Shown here piece after piece: positions 38,601-48,050 of a stretch of 64,000 nucleotides of DNA (its first letter is position 1; each line of letters begins with the position of its first letter). Under the pieces are notes generated by a model, which saw only the letters and a program-made list of their open reading frames with translations, was not told the DNA's origin and searched no databases. Origin of the DNA: Colwellia sp. MB3u-45 (lineage in GTDB: Bacteria; Pseudomonadota; Gammaproteobacteria; Enterobacterales; Alteromonadaceae); contig NZ_JACGVC010000047.1 in assembly GCF_014077005.1 (NCBI RefSeq), positions 124,001-188,000 of the forward strand. The letters run 5' to 3'. The position numbers and the translations under genes are program-made.

Positions 38601-38621
38601 TTATTTTGAATAATTAACAGT

Positions 38622-38654
38622 AAAAATAGCCAACTAGATGTTGGCTATTTTTTT
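38622..38654 (+). terminator. Intrinsic terminator after the POT transporter
   Basis: AAAAATAGCCAAC (38622-38634), loop TAGAT, then GTTGGCTATTTTT (38640-38652) running into further T residues. A 13-bp perfect stem followed by a T tract on the plus strand, 22 bases after the transporter stop codon. Confidence 0.92.
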
Positions 38655-38829
38655 GTCTATGAAAATTTATTAAGCTGTCAATAAAAGAAATGTTTAAGCT
38701 ATCAGTAAAAGAAAATAACTGTCAGCTTTCAGTAAAATATTAGAGTTCTTGGTTGATGGTTGAGCAAACGTTCTGTCGGCCGAACTTCAGTCTGTCAAAG
38801 GGACTGATTAAGATAGTTAATGCTTAAAA

Positions 38830-39468
38830 CCTGATGAACTAAAGTCCAAACTACATCGAGCCTACAGGTGATAATGTAAATTTAGGTGATTGTTTTGTAG
38901 GTCGGACTTTAGTCCGTCAAGCTTACAGAGAATACAAAACCTAGTGGCATAAAACCAACCAGACAAATAAACTGAAAGCTATTTTCTTTAAATCTGACAG
39001 CTCAAAACTTAAAGCTGAGCGCTGTCTTTTAAAACCTGATGGACTAAAGTCCAACCTACATCAAGCCTACATAGAACATACGGGTGATAATATAGATTTA
39101 AGCGATTGCTTTGTAGGTCGGACTTTAGTCCGTCAACCTTACAGCGAATACAAAACCTAGTGGCATAAAACCAAGCAGACAAATAAACTGAAAACTATTT
39201 TTCTTTAAACCTGACAGCTAAAAACTTAAAACTGAGCGCTGTCTCTTAAAACCTGATGGACTAAAGTCCAACCTACAACGGGCCTGAATAAAGCCTAAAG
39301 GTGATAATATAGATTTAAGCGATTGTTTTGTAGGTCGGACTTTAGTCCGACAACATTAAAGTGAATACAAAACCTAGTGGCATAAAGCCAAACAGACAAA
39401 TAAACTGAAAGCTATTTTTTAAATCTGACAGCTCAAAACTTCAAACTCAGCGCTGTCTTTTAAAACCT
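38830..39468. repeat. Three tandem ~205-217 bp composite repeats
   Basis: Units begin CCTGATGGACTAAAGTCC (first copy CCTGATGAACT) at 38830, 39035 and 39252, and the last ends at CCTAAGG at 39466, giving periods of 205, 217 and 214 bp. Each unit holds the REP pair, GAATACAAAACCTAGTGGCA, an AAACAGACAAATAAACTGAAA linker and AGCTCAAAACTTAAAGCTGA of the second family. The last copy runs straight into the ribosome site of the next gene. A degenerate REP lies at 38776-38800. This and the terminator explain the whole gap. Confidence 0.88.
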
Positions 39469-39486
39469 AAGGAGAAAACGCTATTG

Positions 39487-40125
39487 ATGATGTCTACACG
39501 AAATGAAATAAGAAAATCACTTAGGACTAAGCGCCAAAGCCTTAGTGAGGTAGAGCAGCAAGAGTTCTCCGGTGATTTACTCATTCAACTCAGCGCTCGT
39601 AGCGATGTGCTAGCGGCAAAAAACATTGCGCTTTATTTAGCCAATGACAGTGAGCTTGATGCTATGCCCTTTATAAAATGGTGTTGGAAAAACAACAAAA
39701 AGACCTACTTACCTGTTATTCATCCTTTTAGTCATGGGCAGTTATTGTTTCTCCATTATGATGAAAACAGTGTCATGAAAAAAAATAACTATGGCATTTT
39801 AGAACCTAAACTTGACGTGCGTTTGATTAAAACTATCGGCGAAATAGATATTATTTTTACCCCCTTGGTTGCGTTTGACCCATTAGGTAATCGTTTAGGC
39901 ATGGGCGGGGGATTCTACGATAGAACCTTAGCATCATGGTATCAACAATACCGTCATCAGAATCAAGAGCTTAACGTTGCACCAAGCAAGTTAACAAAGC
40001 CTTATCCAATAGGCTTAGCGCATGACATCCAATTAATAGACGCTATTCCCGCACAATTGTGGGATATTCCGTTACCTGAAATTATTACGCCAACAAGACA
40101 ATATAAGTTTGATAGCCATAAATAA
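39487..40125 (+). CDS. ygfA: 5-formyltetrahydrofolate cyclo-ligase
   Basis: Converts 5-formyl-THF to 5,10-methenyl-THF with ATP. The 212-residue protein has the N-terminal RKSLRTKRQSLS basic region, the phosphate-binding RLGMGGGFYDRTLA motif near residue 138 and PIGLAHDIQ, all typical of the 5-FTHF cyclo-ligase family. AAGGAG lies upstream; ATG codons at 39487 and 39490 and a TTG at 39484 are possible starts. In E. coli this gene follows zapA and the 6S RNA gene; here the upstream gap contains only tandem repeats. Confidence 0.93.
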   Translation: MMSTRNEIRKSLRTKRQSLSEVEQQEFSGDLLIQLSARSDVLAAKNIALYLANDSELDAMPFIKWCWKNNKKTYLPVIHPFSHGQLLFLHYDENSVMKKNNYGILEPKLDVRLIKTIGEIDIIFTPLVAFDPLGNRLGMGGGFYDRTLASWYQQYRHQNQELNVAPSKLTKPYPIGLAHDIQLIDAIPAQLWDIPLPEIITPTRQYKFDSHK

Positions 40126-40180
40126 AATCTGATTAATTCAATACGCTTGTTATAATACTGACCATAGATAGTTAAGAGCT

Positions 40181-40342
40181 AGCTGTTAGTTTTAAGCTCT
40201 CAGCTATCAGTCAGTTACAAAGACATAGTTAAAATATAGCTCGAAAACTTCTTTTGCTTTATAACTACCTCTTGCTGAATACTTATTACTTTTAACTGAT
40301 CACTATATTTTACTGACAGCTGACAGCTTAAAACTGATCGCT
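40181..40342. repeat. MITE-like element with ~30-bp terminal inverted repeats
   Basis: Imperfect inverted ends, 40181-40210 (AGCTGTTAGTTTTAAGCTCT then CAGCTATCAG) and 40313-40342 (reading CTGACAGCTGACAGCTTAAA then ACTGATCGCT), agree at 25 of 30 positions by eye. The 102-bp centre has no ORF. It is the cleanest member of the AGCTGTCAG family in the window and lies just upstream of rpiA. Confidence 0.72.
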
Positions 40343-40348
40343 AATTTT

Positions 40349-40372
40349 TTTATTTATTTATTTATTTATTTA
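40349..40372. repeat. Tetranucleotide run (TTTA)6
   Basis: Six perfect TTTA units (40349-40372) lie between the MITE-like element and the rpiA ribosome site, ending 13 bases before the rpiA ATG. Such runs can change length by slipped-strand pairing; whether this one varies is unknown. Confidence 0.85.
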
Positions 40373-40385
40373 AAACAGGCCTATT

Positions 40386-41042
40386 ATGACTCAAGATGAC
40401 ATGAAAAAAGCGGCAGCAATAAAAGCCCTAGACTATATCAAAGCAGATACCATTGTTGGTGTCGGTACTGGCTCAACGGTAAATTATTTTATCGACGCCC
40501 TTGCTACCATTAAAGATAAAATTATTGGCGTAGTGTCAAGCTCTGAAGGCTCAACTGAGCGTTTAAAATCATATGGTATTGAAGTGTTTGATCTTAACAA
40601 CGTTGACGGCATTGATGTTTATGTTGATGGCGCTGATGAAATTAGCCCTCACCTGCATATGATCAAAGGTGGTGGGGCTGCCCTTACCCGCGAAAAAATT
40701 GTTGCTGCGGTGGCAAAAACCTTTATTTGTATCGCCGATGACACTAAGCAAGTACCTATGCTAGGTCGTTTTCCATTGCCGGTAGAAGTGATCCCAATGG
40801 CGCGCAGTTATGTTGCCAGAGAGCTAGTGAAATTAGGTGGTGATCCGGTTTATCGCCAAGGGGTTATTACCGACAACGGCAATGTTATTCTTGATGTGCA
40901 TAACTTAAAAATAATGGACCCTAAAGCATTAGAAAATAGCATTAACGCTATTGCTGGTGTTGTGACTAATGGCTTGTTTGCTAATCGTCCAGCAAATGTC
41001 TTAATTATCGGCAGTGCAGAGGGTACAAAAATAATAAAATAA
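40386..41042 (+). CDS. rpiA: Ribose-5-phosphate isomerase A
   Basis: Interconverts ribose 5-phosphate and ribulose 5-phosphate in the pentose phosphate pathway. The 218-residue protein has [16 protein letters not shown] near residue 20 (phosphate-binding), [12 protein letters not shown], the catalytic [20 protein letters not shown] segment and [18 protein letters not shown], matching RpiA in order and in the usual length of about 219. CAGG precedes the ATG. As in other gammaproteobacteria, serA follows on the same strand, 109 bp downstream. Confidence 0.97.
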   Translation: MTQDDMKKAAAIKALDYIKADTIVGVGTGSTVNYFIDALATIKDKIIGVVSSSEGSTERLKSYGIEVFDLNNVDGIDVYVDGADEISPHLHMIKGGGAALTREKIVAAVAKTFICIADDTKQVPMLGRFPLPVEVIPMARSYVARELVKLGGDPVYRQGVITDNGNVILDVHNLKIMDPKALENSINAIAGVVTNGLFANRPANVLIIGSAEGTKIIK

Positions 41043-41151
41043 CACTTTAGAGTTTATACCCTATATGGTATTTTAGGTATCTAGCCATCTAAAAGCTTAT
41101 TTGAAATATATTTAAGTACATCAATGTTTGATCGAGAGAAGATAAACTATC

Positions 41152-42381
41152 ATGAGCAACAATTCATTAGCAAAAGACAAGATTAAGATACTACTTCTAG
41201 AAGGTGTTCACCAGAGCGCCCTTGAAGAGCTGAAAAATAAAGGCTATTCAAATATTGAATATATTAAAGCCTCACTTTCAGAAGCAGAGCTAATTAAGAA
41301 AATTGCCGACGTGCATTTTGTTGGTATACGTTCTCGCACTGACTTAAATAAAAATGTTTTAAGCCACGCTAAAAAGCTGGTTGCTATTGGTTGCTTCTGT
41401 ATTGGTACCAATCAAGTAGACAAAGCCGCAGCACAATCATTTGGTATCCCAGTATTTAACGCGCCATTTTCAAATACCCGCTCTGTCGCTGAGTTAGTAT
41501 TGGGCGAAACATTATTATTATTACGTGGTATTCCAGAAAAAAGTGCCCAAGCACATCGTGGTGTTTGGAATAAATCAGCTACGGGTTCAGTTGAAGCCAG
41601 AGGCAAAACCTTAGGCATTATCGGTTATGGTCATATTGGTATGCAACTTGGCATACTAGCCGAAACTTTAGGGATGAAAGTTCGCTTTTTCGATATTGAA
41701 ACTAAGCTGCCTTTAGGCAATGCCAGCCAAGCGCCGACTATGACTTCATTATTGAAAGAAGCGGATGTTATTAGTTTGCATGTACCTGAAACGCCACAAA
41801 CCAAAAATATGATGGGTGCGGCAGAATTTGAGGTCATGAAACAGGGTGTTATCTTTATTAATGCTTCGCGCGGCACTGTTGTTGATATTGACGCCTTAGC
41901 CGAGGCCTTAACCAGTAAAAAAGTGGCTGGTGCAGCAATTGACGTATTCCCAGTTGAACCTAAAAGTAATGACGATGAGTTTTTTAGCCCGTTACGTGCC
42001 TTTGATAACGTGATTTTAACGCCACATATTGGTGGCAGTACGAAAGAAGCGCAAGAAAATATTGGCCTTGAAGTAGCCAGTAAACTGGCTAAATATTCAG
42101 ACAATGGTTCAACATTATCTGCCGTTAATTTTCCTGAAGTATCCTTACCTGGCCATCTTGGCACCAGTCGTTTATTACACATTCACCACAATAGACCTGG
42201 GGTGTTAACGCAAATCAACCAAATGTTTGCCAAACTTAATATCAATATTGCCGCTCAGTATTTACAAACCGCTGACCAAATTGGCTATGTAGTTATTGAT
42301 ATTGAAGCTGAAAATGGCAAGTTAGCCTTAAAAGAATTAAAACAGATTGATGCAACAATCAGAGTAAGATTATTAAACTAA
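41152..42381 (+). CDS. serA: D-3-phosphoglycerate dehydrogenase
   Basis: First step of serine synthesis, oxidising 3-phosphoglycerate. The 409-residue protein (E. coli SerA has 410) has GIRSRTDLNKNVL, GCFCIGTNQVD, the NAD motif LGIIGYGHIGMQLGILAE, the catalytic GTVVDIDALAEAL and LTPHIGGSTKEAQENIG segments, and a C-terminal ACT domain (HHNRPGVLTQINQMFAKLNI) for serine feedback. An intrinsic terminator follows directly. Confidence 0.97.
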   Translation: MSNNSLAKDKIKILLLEGVHQSALEELKNKGYSNIEYIKASLSEAELIKKIADVHFVGIRSRTDLNKNVLSHAKKLVAIGCFCIGTNQVDKAAAQSFGIPVFNAPFSNTRSVAELVLGETLLLLRGIPEKSAQAHRGVWNKSATGSVEARGKTLGIIGYGHIGMQLGILAETLGMKVRFFDIETKLPLGNASQAPTMTSLLKEADVISLHVPETPQTKNMMGAAEFEVMKQGVIFINASRGTVVDIDALAEALTSKKVAGAAIDVFPVEPKSNDDEFFSPLRAFDNVILTPHIGGSTKEAQENIGLEVASKLAKYSDNGSTLSAVNFPEVSLPGHLGTSRLLHIHHNRPGVLTQINQMFAKLNINIAAQYLQTADQIGYVVIDIEAENGKLALKELKQIDATIRVRLLN

Positions 42382-42404
42382 TATCACTGCTGATTTGAAG
42401 AACT

Positions 42405-42437
42405 AAAAAGCCAAAGAATATTTTCTTTGGCTTTTTT
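42405..42437 (+). terminator. Intrinsic terminator after serA
   Basis: AAAAAGCCAAAGAA, a short TATT loop, then TTCTTTGGCTTTTTTA: a long A+T-flanked stem with a GCC/GGC core and a T run on the plus strand, 23 bases after the serA stop. Confidence 0.93.
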
Positions 42438-42593
42438 ATTTCTGCTACAGTTTACGCTATATCACACTATGTTAAGTGCCTAACTTGGCAAGCTAAATAC
42501 CGATTTACCATGACTCACCGTAAAAATTTACTTACCTCACAGCGACTTGCCTCACAACTACTTAACCCCAGCCTTGCTATACTTTCTGCAGAT

Positions 42594-42613
42594 AAAAGGC
42601 AGTAAAAACTGCC
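42594..42613 (-). terminator. Probable terminator of the thr operon
   Basis: Read on the minus strand, GGCAGT-TTTT-ACTGCC is followed by TTTT, about 40 bases after the thrC stop codon. The stem is only 6 bp but G+C-rich with a short T run, so it is a modest intrinsic terminator. Confidence 0.75.
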
Positions 42614-42653
42614 ATTTAACACTAGCCTGATCTTACGCTAACCAGCGCAGTAA

Positions 42654-43946
42654 CTAATTGAGTAAGTAAGCTCTAAGTTCAGCAAAGTCAGTTGAACTTG
42701 TGGTTGATAGAATGGTTTCACTCGCACAATCGGCAAGCTCTTTTGGCAAGCCTATCGGTTGTCCTAAGGTACTTTCAACAATATCTTTAAATTTAGCTGG
42801 ATGCGCGGTCCCCAAAAATACACCAAATTCAGTATCAAGGGCATTATATTGCAGCGCTCTATAAGCAACCGCCGCATGAGGTTCACTGATGTAGCCAAGT
42901 TTAGCCAGTTGGATCATCGCCATTTGTGTTTGCTCTTCATCAATTGATACTGAAGTGACACAATCTTGCTCAACTAATCCCGCTTTTAACATATGTTCTA
43001 TACGTGGCCAATTATTGGGGTTACTCACATCCATGGCATTAGAAATGGTTGCAACTGTTTCATTAGGTGTCCATTCGCCGGTTTTTAAATAGCGAGGCAC
43101 GGTATCATTGGCATTTGTGGCGGCAATAAAACGCTTAATAGGTAAACCTAAGGCTTTAGCAAAAAGTCCGGCGGTAAGGTTACCAAAATTACCACTGGGA
43201 ATAGCAAAAACAATATCGCTAAGTGCATCAGTGCCTTTTTGACGATAAAGTTGTGCAACCGCTTCAAAGTAATAACAAATTTGTGCCAACAAACGACTAA
43301 TATTAATCGAGTTAGCTGAATTTAAGCCAATAGCCTCTTTAAGCTCTTGATCATCAAAAGACTGTTTAACAAGCGTCTGACAGTCGTCAAACGTGCCTTC
43401 TACCGCAATAGTGCGAATATTACCGCCTAGGGTCGTAAACATTTTTTCCTGTAATAAACTTATTTTTCCTTTCGGATATAAGATCACGACATCAATGTTG
43501 TCAATACCGTGAAAAGCATGTGCCACGGCAGCGCCAGTATCACCGGAGGTTGCGGTTAAAATAGTGACTTTTTTACCCTCACCAAACGCTTGTAAACATT
43601 TGGCCATAAAGCGAGCACCAAAATCTTTAAACGCCAGTGTCGGTCCATGAAATAATTCTAGTATGGCTCTACGTTCACTAATAGGCTGTATTTGCGCTGG
43701 AAAATTAAAGGCGTCAGTAACAATTTCAGTTAACTGCTCTTCGGTTAAATCTTCACTAACAAAAGGGTAAAGTACTTTAACGCTACGCTCAACCATCGGC
43801 AGCGCAAGTAAGGCTTCAATATCATCAAAGCGGGGAATTTCTTCTGGAAAAAACAAGCCCTGATTACGCCCTAAGCCTTGCTTTACCGCGCCAGCGAAAC
43901 TGACTCTTTCATCGTTTTCTTTTAAATTATAAAATTTCACACTCAA
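42654..43946 (-). CDS. thrC: Threonine synthase
   Basis: PLP-dependent conversion of O-phosphohomoserine to threonine. The 430-residue protein has ELFHGPTLAFKDFGARF with the PLP lysine near residue 107, LTATSGDTGAAVAHAF, AIPSGNFGNLTAGLFAK and the C-terminal FLGTAHPAKFKD segment, matching the E. coli-type ThrC of about 428 residues. It is last in the thrABC operon, 52 bp after thrB. Confidence 0.97.
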   Translation of the reverse strand: MSVKFYNLKENDERVSFAGAVKQGLGRNQGLFFPEEIPRFDDIEALLALPMVERSVKVLYPFVSEDLTEEQLTEIVTDAFNFPAQIQPISERRAILELFHGPTLAFKDFGARFMAKCLQAFGEGKKVTILTATSGDTGAAVAHAFHGIDNIDVVILYPKGKISLLQEKMFTTLGGNIRTIAVEGTFDDCQTLVKQSFDDQELKEAIGLNSANSINISRLLAQICYYFEAVAQLYRQKGTDALSDIVFAIPSGNFGNLTAGLFAKALGLPIKRFIAATNANDTVPRYLKTGEWTPNETVATISNAMDVSNPNNWPRIEHMLKAGLVEQDCVTSVSIDEEQTQMAMIQLAKLGYISEPHAAVAYRALQYNALDTEFGVFLGTAHPAKFKDIVESTLGQPIGLPKELADCASETILSTTSSTDFAELRAYLLN

Positions 43947-43998
43947 TTCCTATATAGGGTTTAATCTCGAGGTTTAAAGCAACAGATAGCATTGCGCT

Positions 43999-44973
43999 TT
44001 AAGGTAAACTCACTGCACCTTGAGTATCAGCTTGGCAAACATGAACAAATCCTTCACTGCTGCCGTTAGCTGATGTTTGTAAATAATTGTCGTTTAACCA
44101 AGCAGCAAATTCTGTTGCTTTTGCTAGATCGTCTGTGACACAAAAAAGTGTTGGGCCTGAGCCAGAAATGCCAACCGCCAAACAGCCCTGTTGTGTTAAA
44201 TAACTTGCCGCTTCGCTGTAGCCAGGTAAAATTGATTTTCGATAAGGCTCAGCAACCACATCAGTTAATACCGCAAAGGCTTGCGCTTTATCACCGCGAT
44301 GACAAGCATCAACAAATGTGGCGAAATTCTGCCCAAAACTGATCAAGTCAGCACGAGAATAAGTGTTTGGTAATATCTCTCTTGCTGCTTTGGTTGATAT
44401 TTCAATGCCTGGGTATGCCATGACAAAATAACAATCTTGAAATGGCGGTAAATTACGGGCAATGATATCGTGGTCGGGCACCATTAGCTGCATACCCCCT
44501 AAAAAACATGGTGCAACATTGTCGTAGTGAAGACTACCACTAATTTGTGCTTCCATCTTTCCCATCATTTTTAACAGCGCTTGCTTTGAAAAGCTAAACT
44601 GATGGTACTTTTCATAAAAAGCATTTAAACCGGCAATGGCTGCCACCACTGAACAGGCGCTAGAGCCTAATCCGCTGCCCACTGGCATACGTTTATCTAA
44701 GCTTATTTTTACTTCAACACTCGCCTGTTTACTGGCAAATAATTCTTTATTAAACAAGAGTAAACACTGCCAAACAATATTTAGCTTAACATCACTGGGT
44801 AACTTATGTGCAAAATCACCGGTAACCGTTAATTGATCGCCGTCATTACTAGGGCTAACCGTCACTACATCACCCAATAATGTGCCATCAATGGGTTTAA
44901 CCGCTAAACCTAAAACATCAAAACCGACATTAACGTTGCCAATTGAAGCAGGTGCAAATACTGAAACGCTCAT
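43999..44973 (-). CDS. thrB: Homoserine kinase
   Basis: GHMP-family kinase phosphorylating homoserine. The ATP-binding motif PVGSGLGSSACSVVAA lies near residue 92, with an N-terminal VFAPASIGNVNVGFDVLG and a C-terminal GISGSGPTLFCV loop, as in ThrB. The ATG at 44971-44973 overlaps the thrA stop (TAATG), so translation is coupled; an upstream in-frame start at 44991 inside thrA is not needed. This gives 324 residues, slightly longer than E. coli ThrB (310). Confidence 0.97.
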   Translation of the reverse strand: MSVSVFAPASIGNVNVGFDVLGLAVKPIDGTLLGDVVTVSPSNDGDQLTVTGDFAHKLPSDVKLNIVWQCLLLFNKELFASKQASVEVKISLDKRMPVGSGLGSSACSVVAAIAGLNAFYEKYHQFSFSKQALLKMMGKMEAQISGSLHYDNVAPCFLGGMQLMVPDHDIIARNLPPFQDCYFVMAYPGIEISTKAAREILPNTYSRADLISFGQNFATFVDACHRGDKAQAFAVLTDVVAEPYRKSILPGYSEAASYLTQQGCLAVGISGSGPTLFCVTDDLAKATEFAAWLNDNYLQTSANGSSEGFVHVCQADTQGAVSLP

Positions 44974-47429
44974 TAGTGTTGTTGCTCCCATGCTAATGTT
45001 CTTAATAAATCACCAAAAACACCGGCAGCAGTTACCGCAGCGCCAGCACCATAACCCCGTAAAACGAAAGGTAATGGCTGATAATAGCGGCTATGAATCG
45101 CTAAAGCGTTTTCGCCATCTTTAACACTATATAAAGGATGTTCTTTACCGACAGCCTCGATAGTCACCTGACATTTCCCTTCAACAATGTTACCCATGTA
45201 CCTAAGCACTTTGCCATCCGCTTTTGCGAGCTTAATTCGCTCAGCAAAGGCCTGATCTAAGGTAGGTAAATTACTCATAAAGGTGGCTACGTCGCCACTA
45301 GCGTCAAATGAGTTAGCCAACACTGGCTCTATTTCAATGTCGTCTAGTTCTAACGCCATACCGGCTTCTCTGGCCATAATAAGCAATTTACGCGCTACGT
45401 CCATACCGCTCAGGTCATCGCGTGGATCAGGTTCAGTAAAGCCTTGTTCTTTGGCTAAATTAGTTGCTTGAGATAAGGTCATGCCCTCATCAAGTTTACC
45501 AAATATATAGGATAAAGAGCCTGATAATATCCCTTCAAAGCGCACCAGTTCATCACCGGCTTTCAGTAAATTTTGTAAGGTATCAATTACAGGTAAACCT
45601 GCGCCAACGGTCGTTTCATATAAAAATCGACGGTTGGTTTTTTGTGCTGCTGTTCGTAGTGCTTGATAATACTGCCAAGAGTCTGTGTTGGCTTTCTTAT
45701 TGGGCGTTACCACATTAAAGCCTGCTTCTAAGTAATCCACATATTGCAACGCGAGTGCTTCATTAGATGTACAATCAACTAATACAGGGTTAATTAAATG
45801 ATTTTGACGCACAAAGTCTTTAATGTTTTCAACATTAACCGCCACAGGTTGTTGCCTTAAGTTTTCCTGCCAATTTGCCGCATCGATACCTTCACTGTTA
45901 AATACCATGCCTTTACTATTAGCCAAACCATAGACTCTTAGTGAGATATTGTCTGTGGTCAGTTTTGCCTGTTGGCGCGCTATTTGAGCAAGTAACTCAC
46001 TACCTACCACACCACAGCCAACCAGAAATACATCGATAGATTTTTTGTGTGAGAAAAAGTTTTGATGACTCACTTTCATGGCATCAGTGCACTTTCTACT
46101 TTCGATAACGACAGAAATACTACGCTCTGACGAGTCTTGCGCAATCGCCACCACATTGACTCTGGCTTGTGCCAATGAAGCGAAAAATTTTGCCGCCACA
46201 CCTTGCTGATGATTCATACCATCGCCAACTAACGATACAATCGACATTTCAGGGGTTAATGATAACGGCTCTAGTAAACCGTTTAATAATTCCAATTCAA
46301 ATTCTTCTTGTAGACTGCGCTCTGCTTTAACGGCATCAGACGAGTAAATACAAAAACTAATACAATATTCGCTTGAAGATTGACTAATTAAAATTAAAGA
46401 AACATTTTCACGACTCATAGTAGCAAAAACTCGACTTGCCATACCTACCATGCCTTTCATACCTGGGCCAGAAACATTCACCATGGTTAAGTCATCTAGG
46501 TTTGAAATCGCTTTAACCCGCTTTTGCTGATCATTTTCATTAGCAATTAAGGTGCCTGGCGCGTCAGGATTACCGGTATTTTTAATTAAACAAGGGATAT
46601 GATACTGGGCAATCGGTCCAATCGTTTTAGGGTGTAAAACACTGGCGCCAAAATAAGACAGCTCCATCGCTTCTTGGTAAGACAAATAATCTAATAATTG
46701 CGCTTCTTTGATTAAGCGAGGATCCGCATTATAAACGCCGTCAACATCCGTCCAAATTTCGCAATACTCGGCGTCACTACAAACCGCTAATACAGCTGCA
46801 GAATAGTCTGAGCCATTGCGGCCTAAGGTGGTTATATTGCCCAGGCTGTCAACACCAATAAAACCAGGCATAAGCGCAATGGTATTGAGTTCGTTATATA
46901 CATGTTGAAACTTTTCTTTACATAACACCAAGTCAGCCACGGCATTCATAGCCACATCATTAGTGCGTAAAAACTTTTCGGGTTCAATAATACTCACTTC
47001 AATGGCGTCAACTGACAGTACCGATTGCAACAAGGCTACACTTAAGCGCTCACCAATACTGATAATACGCGCACGTATGTGTTCAGGACAAAATGACAGT
47101 AATGTGGCGCCATGCAAATATCGACTTAACTGGTGTTCCCAAGTGGCTAGTACTTGCTCGCTATGTAGCGGGCAAAAACTGGGCAATGTTGCCGATAAGT
47201 CGTTAATAATATTTTCAATTGCGTGTTTAAAATGCAGTAAGTCACTTTGCAACTTTTCTTCATTGGAAATATTCTCTGCCATCGCTACCAGATGATTAGT
47301 AACGCCCTGAGGCGCAGAGACAACAATAGCAAGACTAGAAGACTTACTTTTATTTTTGATGATATTTGCCACTTCAATAAAGCGCTGAGCTGAAGCCAAA
47401 GAGGAACCACCAAATTTTAATACACGCAT
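44973..47429 (-). CDS. thrA: Bifunctional aspartokinase I / homoserine dehydrogenase I
   Basis: First and third steps of threonine synthesis in one polypeptide. The 818-residue protein begins with the aspartokinase motif [12 protein letters not shown], has [13 protein letters not shown], two ACT-type regulatory segments (e.g. [19 protein letters not shown] and [19 protein letters not shown]), then a homoserine dehydrogenase half from about residue 465 ([40 protein letters not shown]). Length matches E. coli ThrA (820). It is preceded by a threonine/isoleucine leader peptide and attenuator. Confidence 0.97.
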   Translation of the reverse strand: MRVLKFGGSSLASAQRFIEVANIIKNKSKSSSLAIVVSAPQGVTNHLVAMAENISNEEKLQSDLLHFKHAIENIINDLSATLPSFCPLHSEQVLATWEHQLSRYLHGATLLSFCPEHIRARIISIGERLSVALLQSVLSVDAIEVSIIEPEKFLRTNDVAMNAVADLVLCKEKFQHVYNELNTIALMPGFIGVDSLGNITTLGRNGSDYSAAVLAVCSDAEYCEIWTDVDGVYNADPRLIKEAQLLDYLSYQEAMELSYFGASVLHPKTIGPIAQYHIPCLIKNTGNPDAPGTLIANENDQQKRVKAISNLDDLTMVNVSGPGMKGMVGMASRVFATMSRENVSLILISQSSSEYCISFCIYSSDAVKAERSLQEEFELELLNGLLEPLSLTPEMSIVSLVGDGMNHQQGVAAKFFASLAQARVNVVAIAQDSSERSISVVIESRKCTDAMKVSHQNFFSHKKSIDVFLVGCGVVGSELLAQIARQQAKLTTDNISLRVYGLANSKGMVFNSEGIDAANWQENLRQQPVAVNVENIKDFVRQNHLINPVLVDCTSNEALALQYVDYLEAGFNVVTPNKKANTDSWQYYQALRTAAQKTNRRFLYETTVGAGLPVIDTLQNLLKAGDELVRFEGILSGSLSYIFGKLDEGMTLSQATNLAKEQGFTEPDPRDDLSGMDVARKLLIMAREAGMALELDDIEIEPVLANSFDASGDVATFMSNLPTLDQAFAERIKLAKADGKVLRYMGNIVEGKCQVTIEAVGKEHPLYSVKDGENALAIHSRYYQPLPFVLRGYGAGAAVTAAGVFGDLLRTLAWEQQH

Positions 47430-47451
47430 TTTTACTCCTAAATCCTAAAAC

Positions 47452-47486
47452 AAAAAAAGCCCGTAACCTTATAGGTCACGGGCTTT
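47452..47486 (-). terminator. thr operon attenuator terminator
   Basis: Read on the minus strand: AAAGCCCGTGACC, loop TATAA, GGTTACGGGCTTTTTTT. A 13-pair stem (one G-T/mismatch position in the middle) with a T run, lying between the leader peptide stop (47510) and thrA (47429). It is the classical rho-independent terminator of an attenuation system. Confidence 0.95.
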
Positions 47487-47509
47487 ATAAAATTGACAAA
47501 TTCTACACG

Positions 47510-47581
47510 TCAGCCGATGACCACCATTCCGGTGAGGGTGGTAGTAATAATAATAATAATTCGGCTAAGTAGAATATTCAT
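47510..47581 (-). CDS. thrL: thr operon leader peptide
   Basis: A 23-codon ORF from the ATG at 47579-47581 to TGA at 47510-47512, too short for ordinary gene finding. It reads MNILLSR, then five consecutive Ile, three Thr, Leu-Thr and GMVVIG, so 6 of 23 residues are Ile and 4 are Thr. Together with the terminator hairpin directly after it, this is an attenuation leader: ribosome stalling at Ile or Thr codons when either aminoacyl-tRNA is scarce would prevent the terminator from forming. E. coli ThrL likewise is Thr/Ile-rich. A TTGACA box at 47612-47617 (minus strand) is close upstream, perhaps too close for a normal untranslated leader. Confidence 0.93.
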   Translation of the reverse strand: MNILLSRIIIIITTTLTGMVVIG

Positions 47582-47649
47582 AGGCTATAAAATGCCTGAT
47601 ATGGGTTTTTCTGTCAACTGATTTTTATGAATAAAAAAAACTAATATAT

Positions 47650-48050
47650 GTATAAAAGTGAGGTGGATTGAATATTTTTATAAAATATTCATCTAACAGC
47701 TCTGTTTTTAATTAAGCAGCTGTGATTAACACTGACATTTTTGGGCTTAATAAAGGTCATCTTAGACAACTCATCAAGTCTTCAAGGTGCCAATACTGTT
47801 TTTGCGGGCGACATAAAAACTGACTTTTAAATGGCACAACACGCGGTAATTTACACTTAAAGTATTTTCTCCCTACTCAGCAAAACAGTAAAACGCCCTC
47901 AACAATAATTTGATTTTTTGCCAACCTAACTAAAGCAGGATCCTACAGTAAAAAATTAACATCATGCTATTGTCCCGCTTGCCTTTAAAATGAAAATTTG
48001 TCTCAGTCGAGAAGCAGTATGGTCACTACAGTGCGGTATTTAAACGACGA
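47650..48050. other. Intergenic region without recognised gene
   Basis: About 400 bp between the thr promoter region and the convergent end of the metallopeptidase gene. I see no ORF with family features, no ribosome-site-linked small ORF, and neither of the two repeat families. CACTACAGTG near 48014-48023 and ACCACTGTAG at 48056-48065 are short related words. Upstream elements of the thr promoter should lie at its left end. Confidence 0.5.

Noticed and set aside
38655-39486. 6S RNA (ssrS) and zapA upstream of ygfA
   Set aside because: The gap is fully occupied by a terminator and tandem repeats; no ZapA ORF or 6S-like fold was seen.
47650-48050. A small gene between thrL and the metallopeptidase gene
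   Set aside because: No reading frame with a ribosome site and credible composition could be found on either strand.
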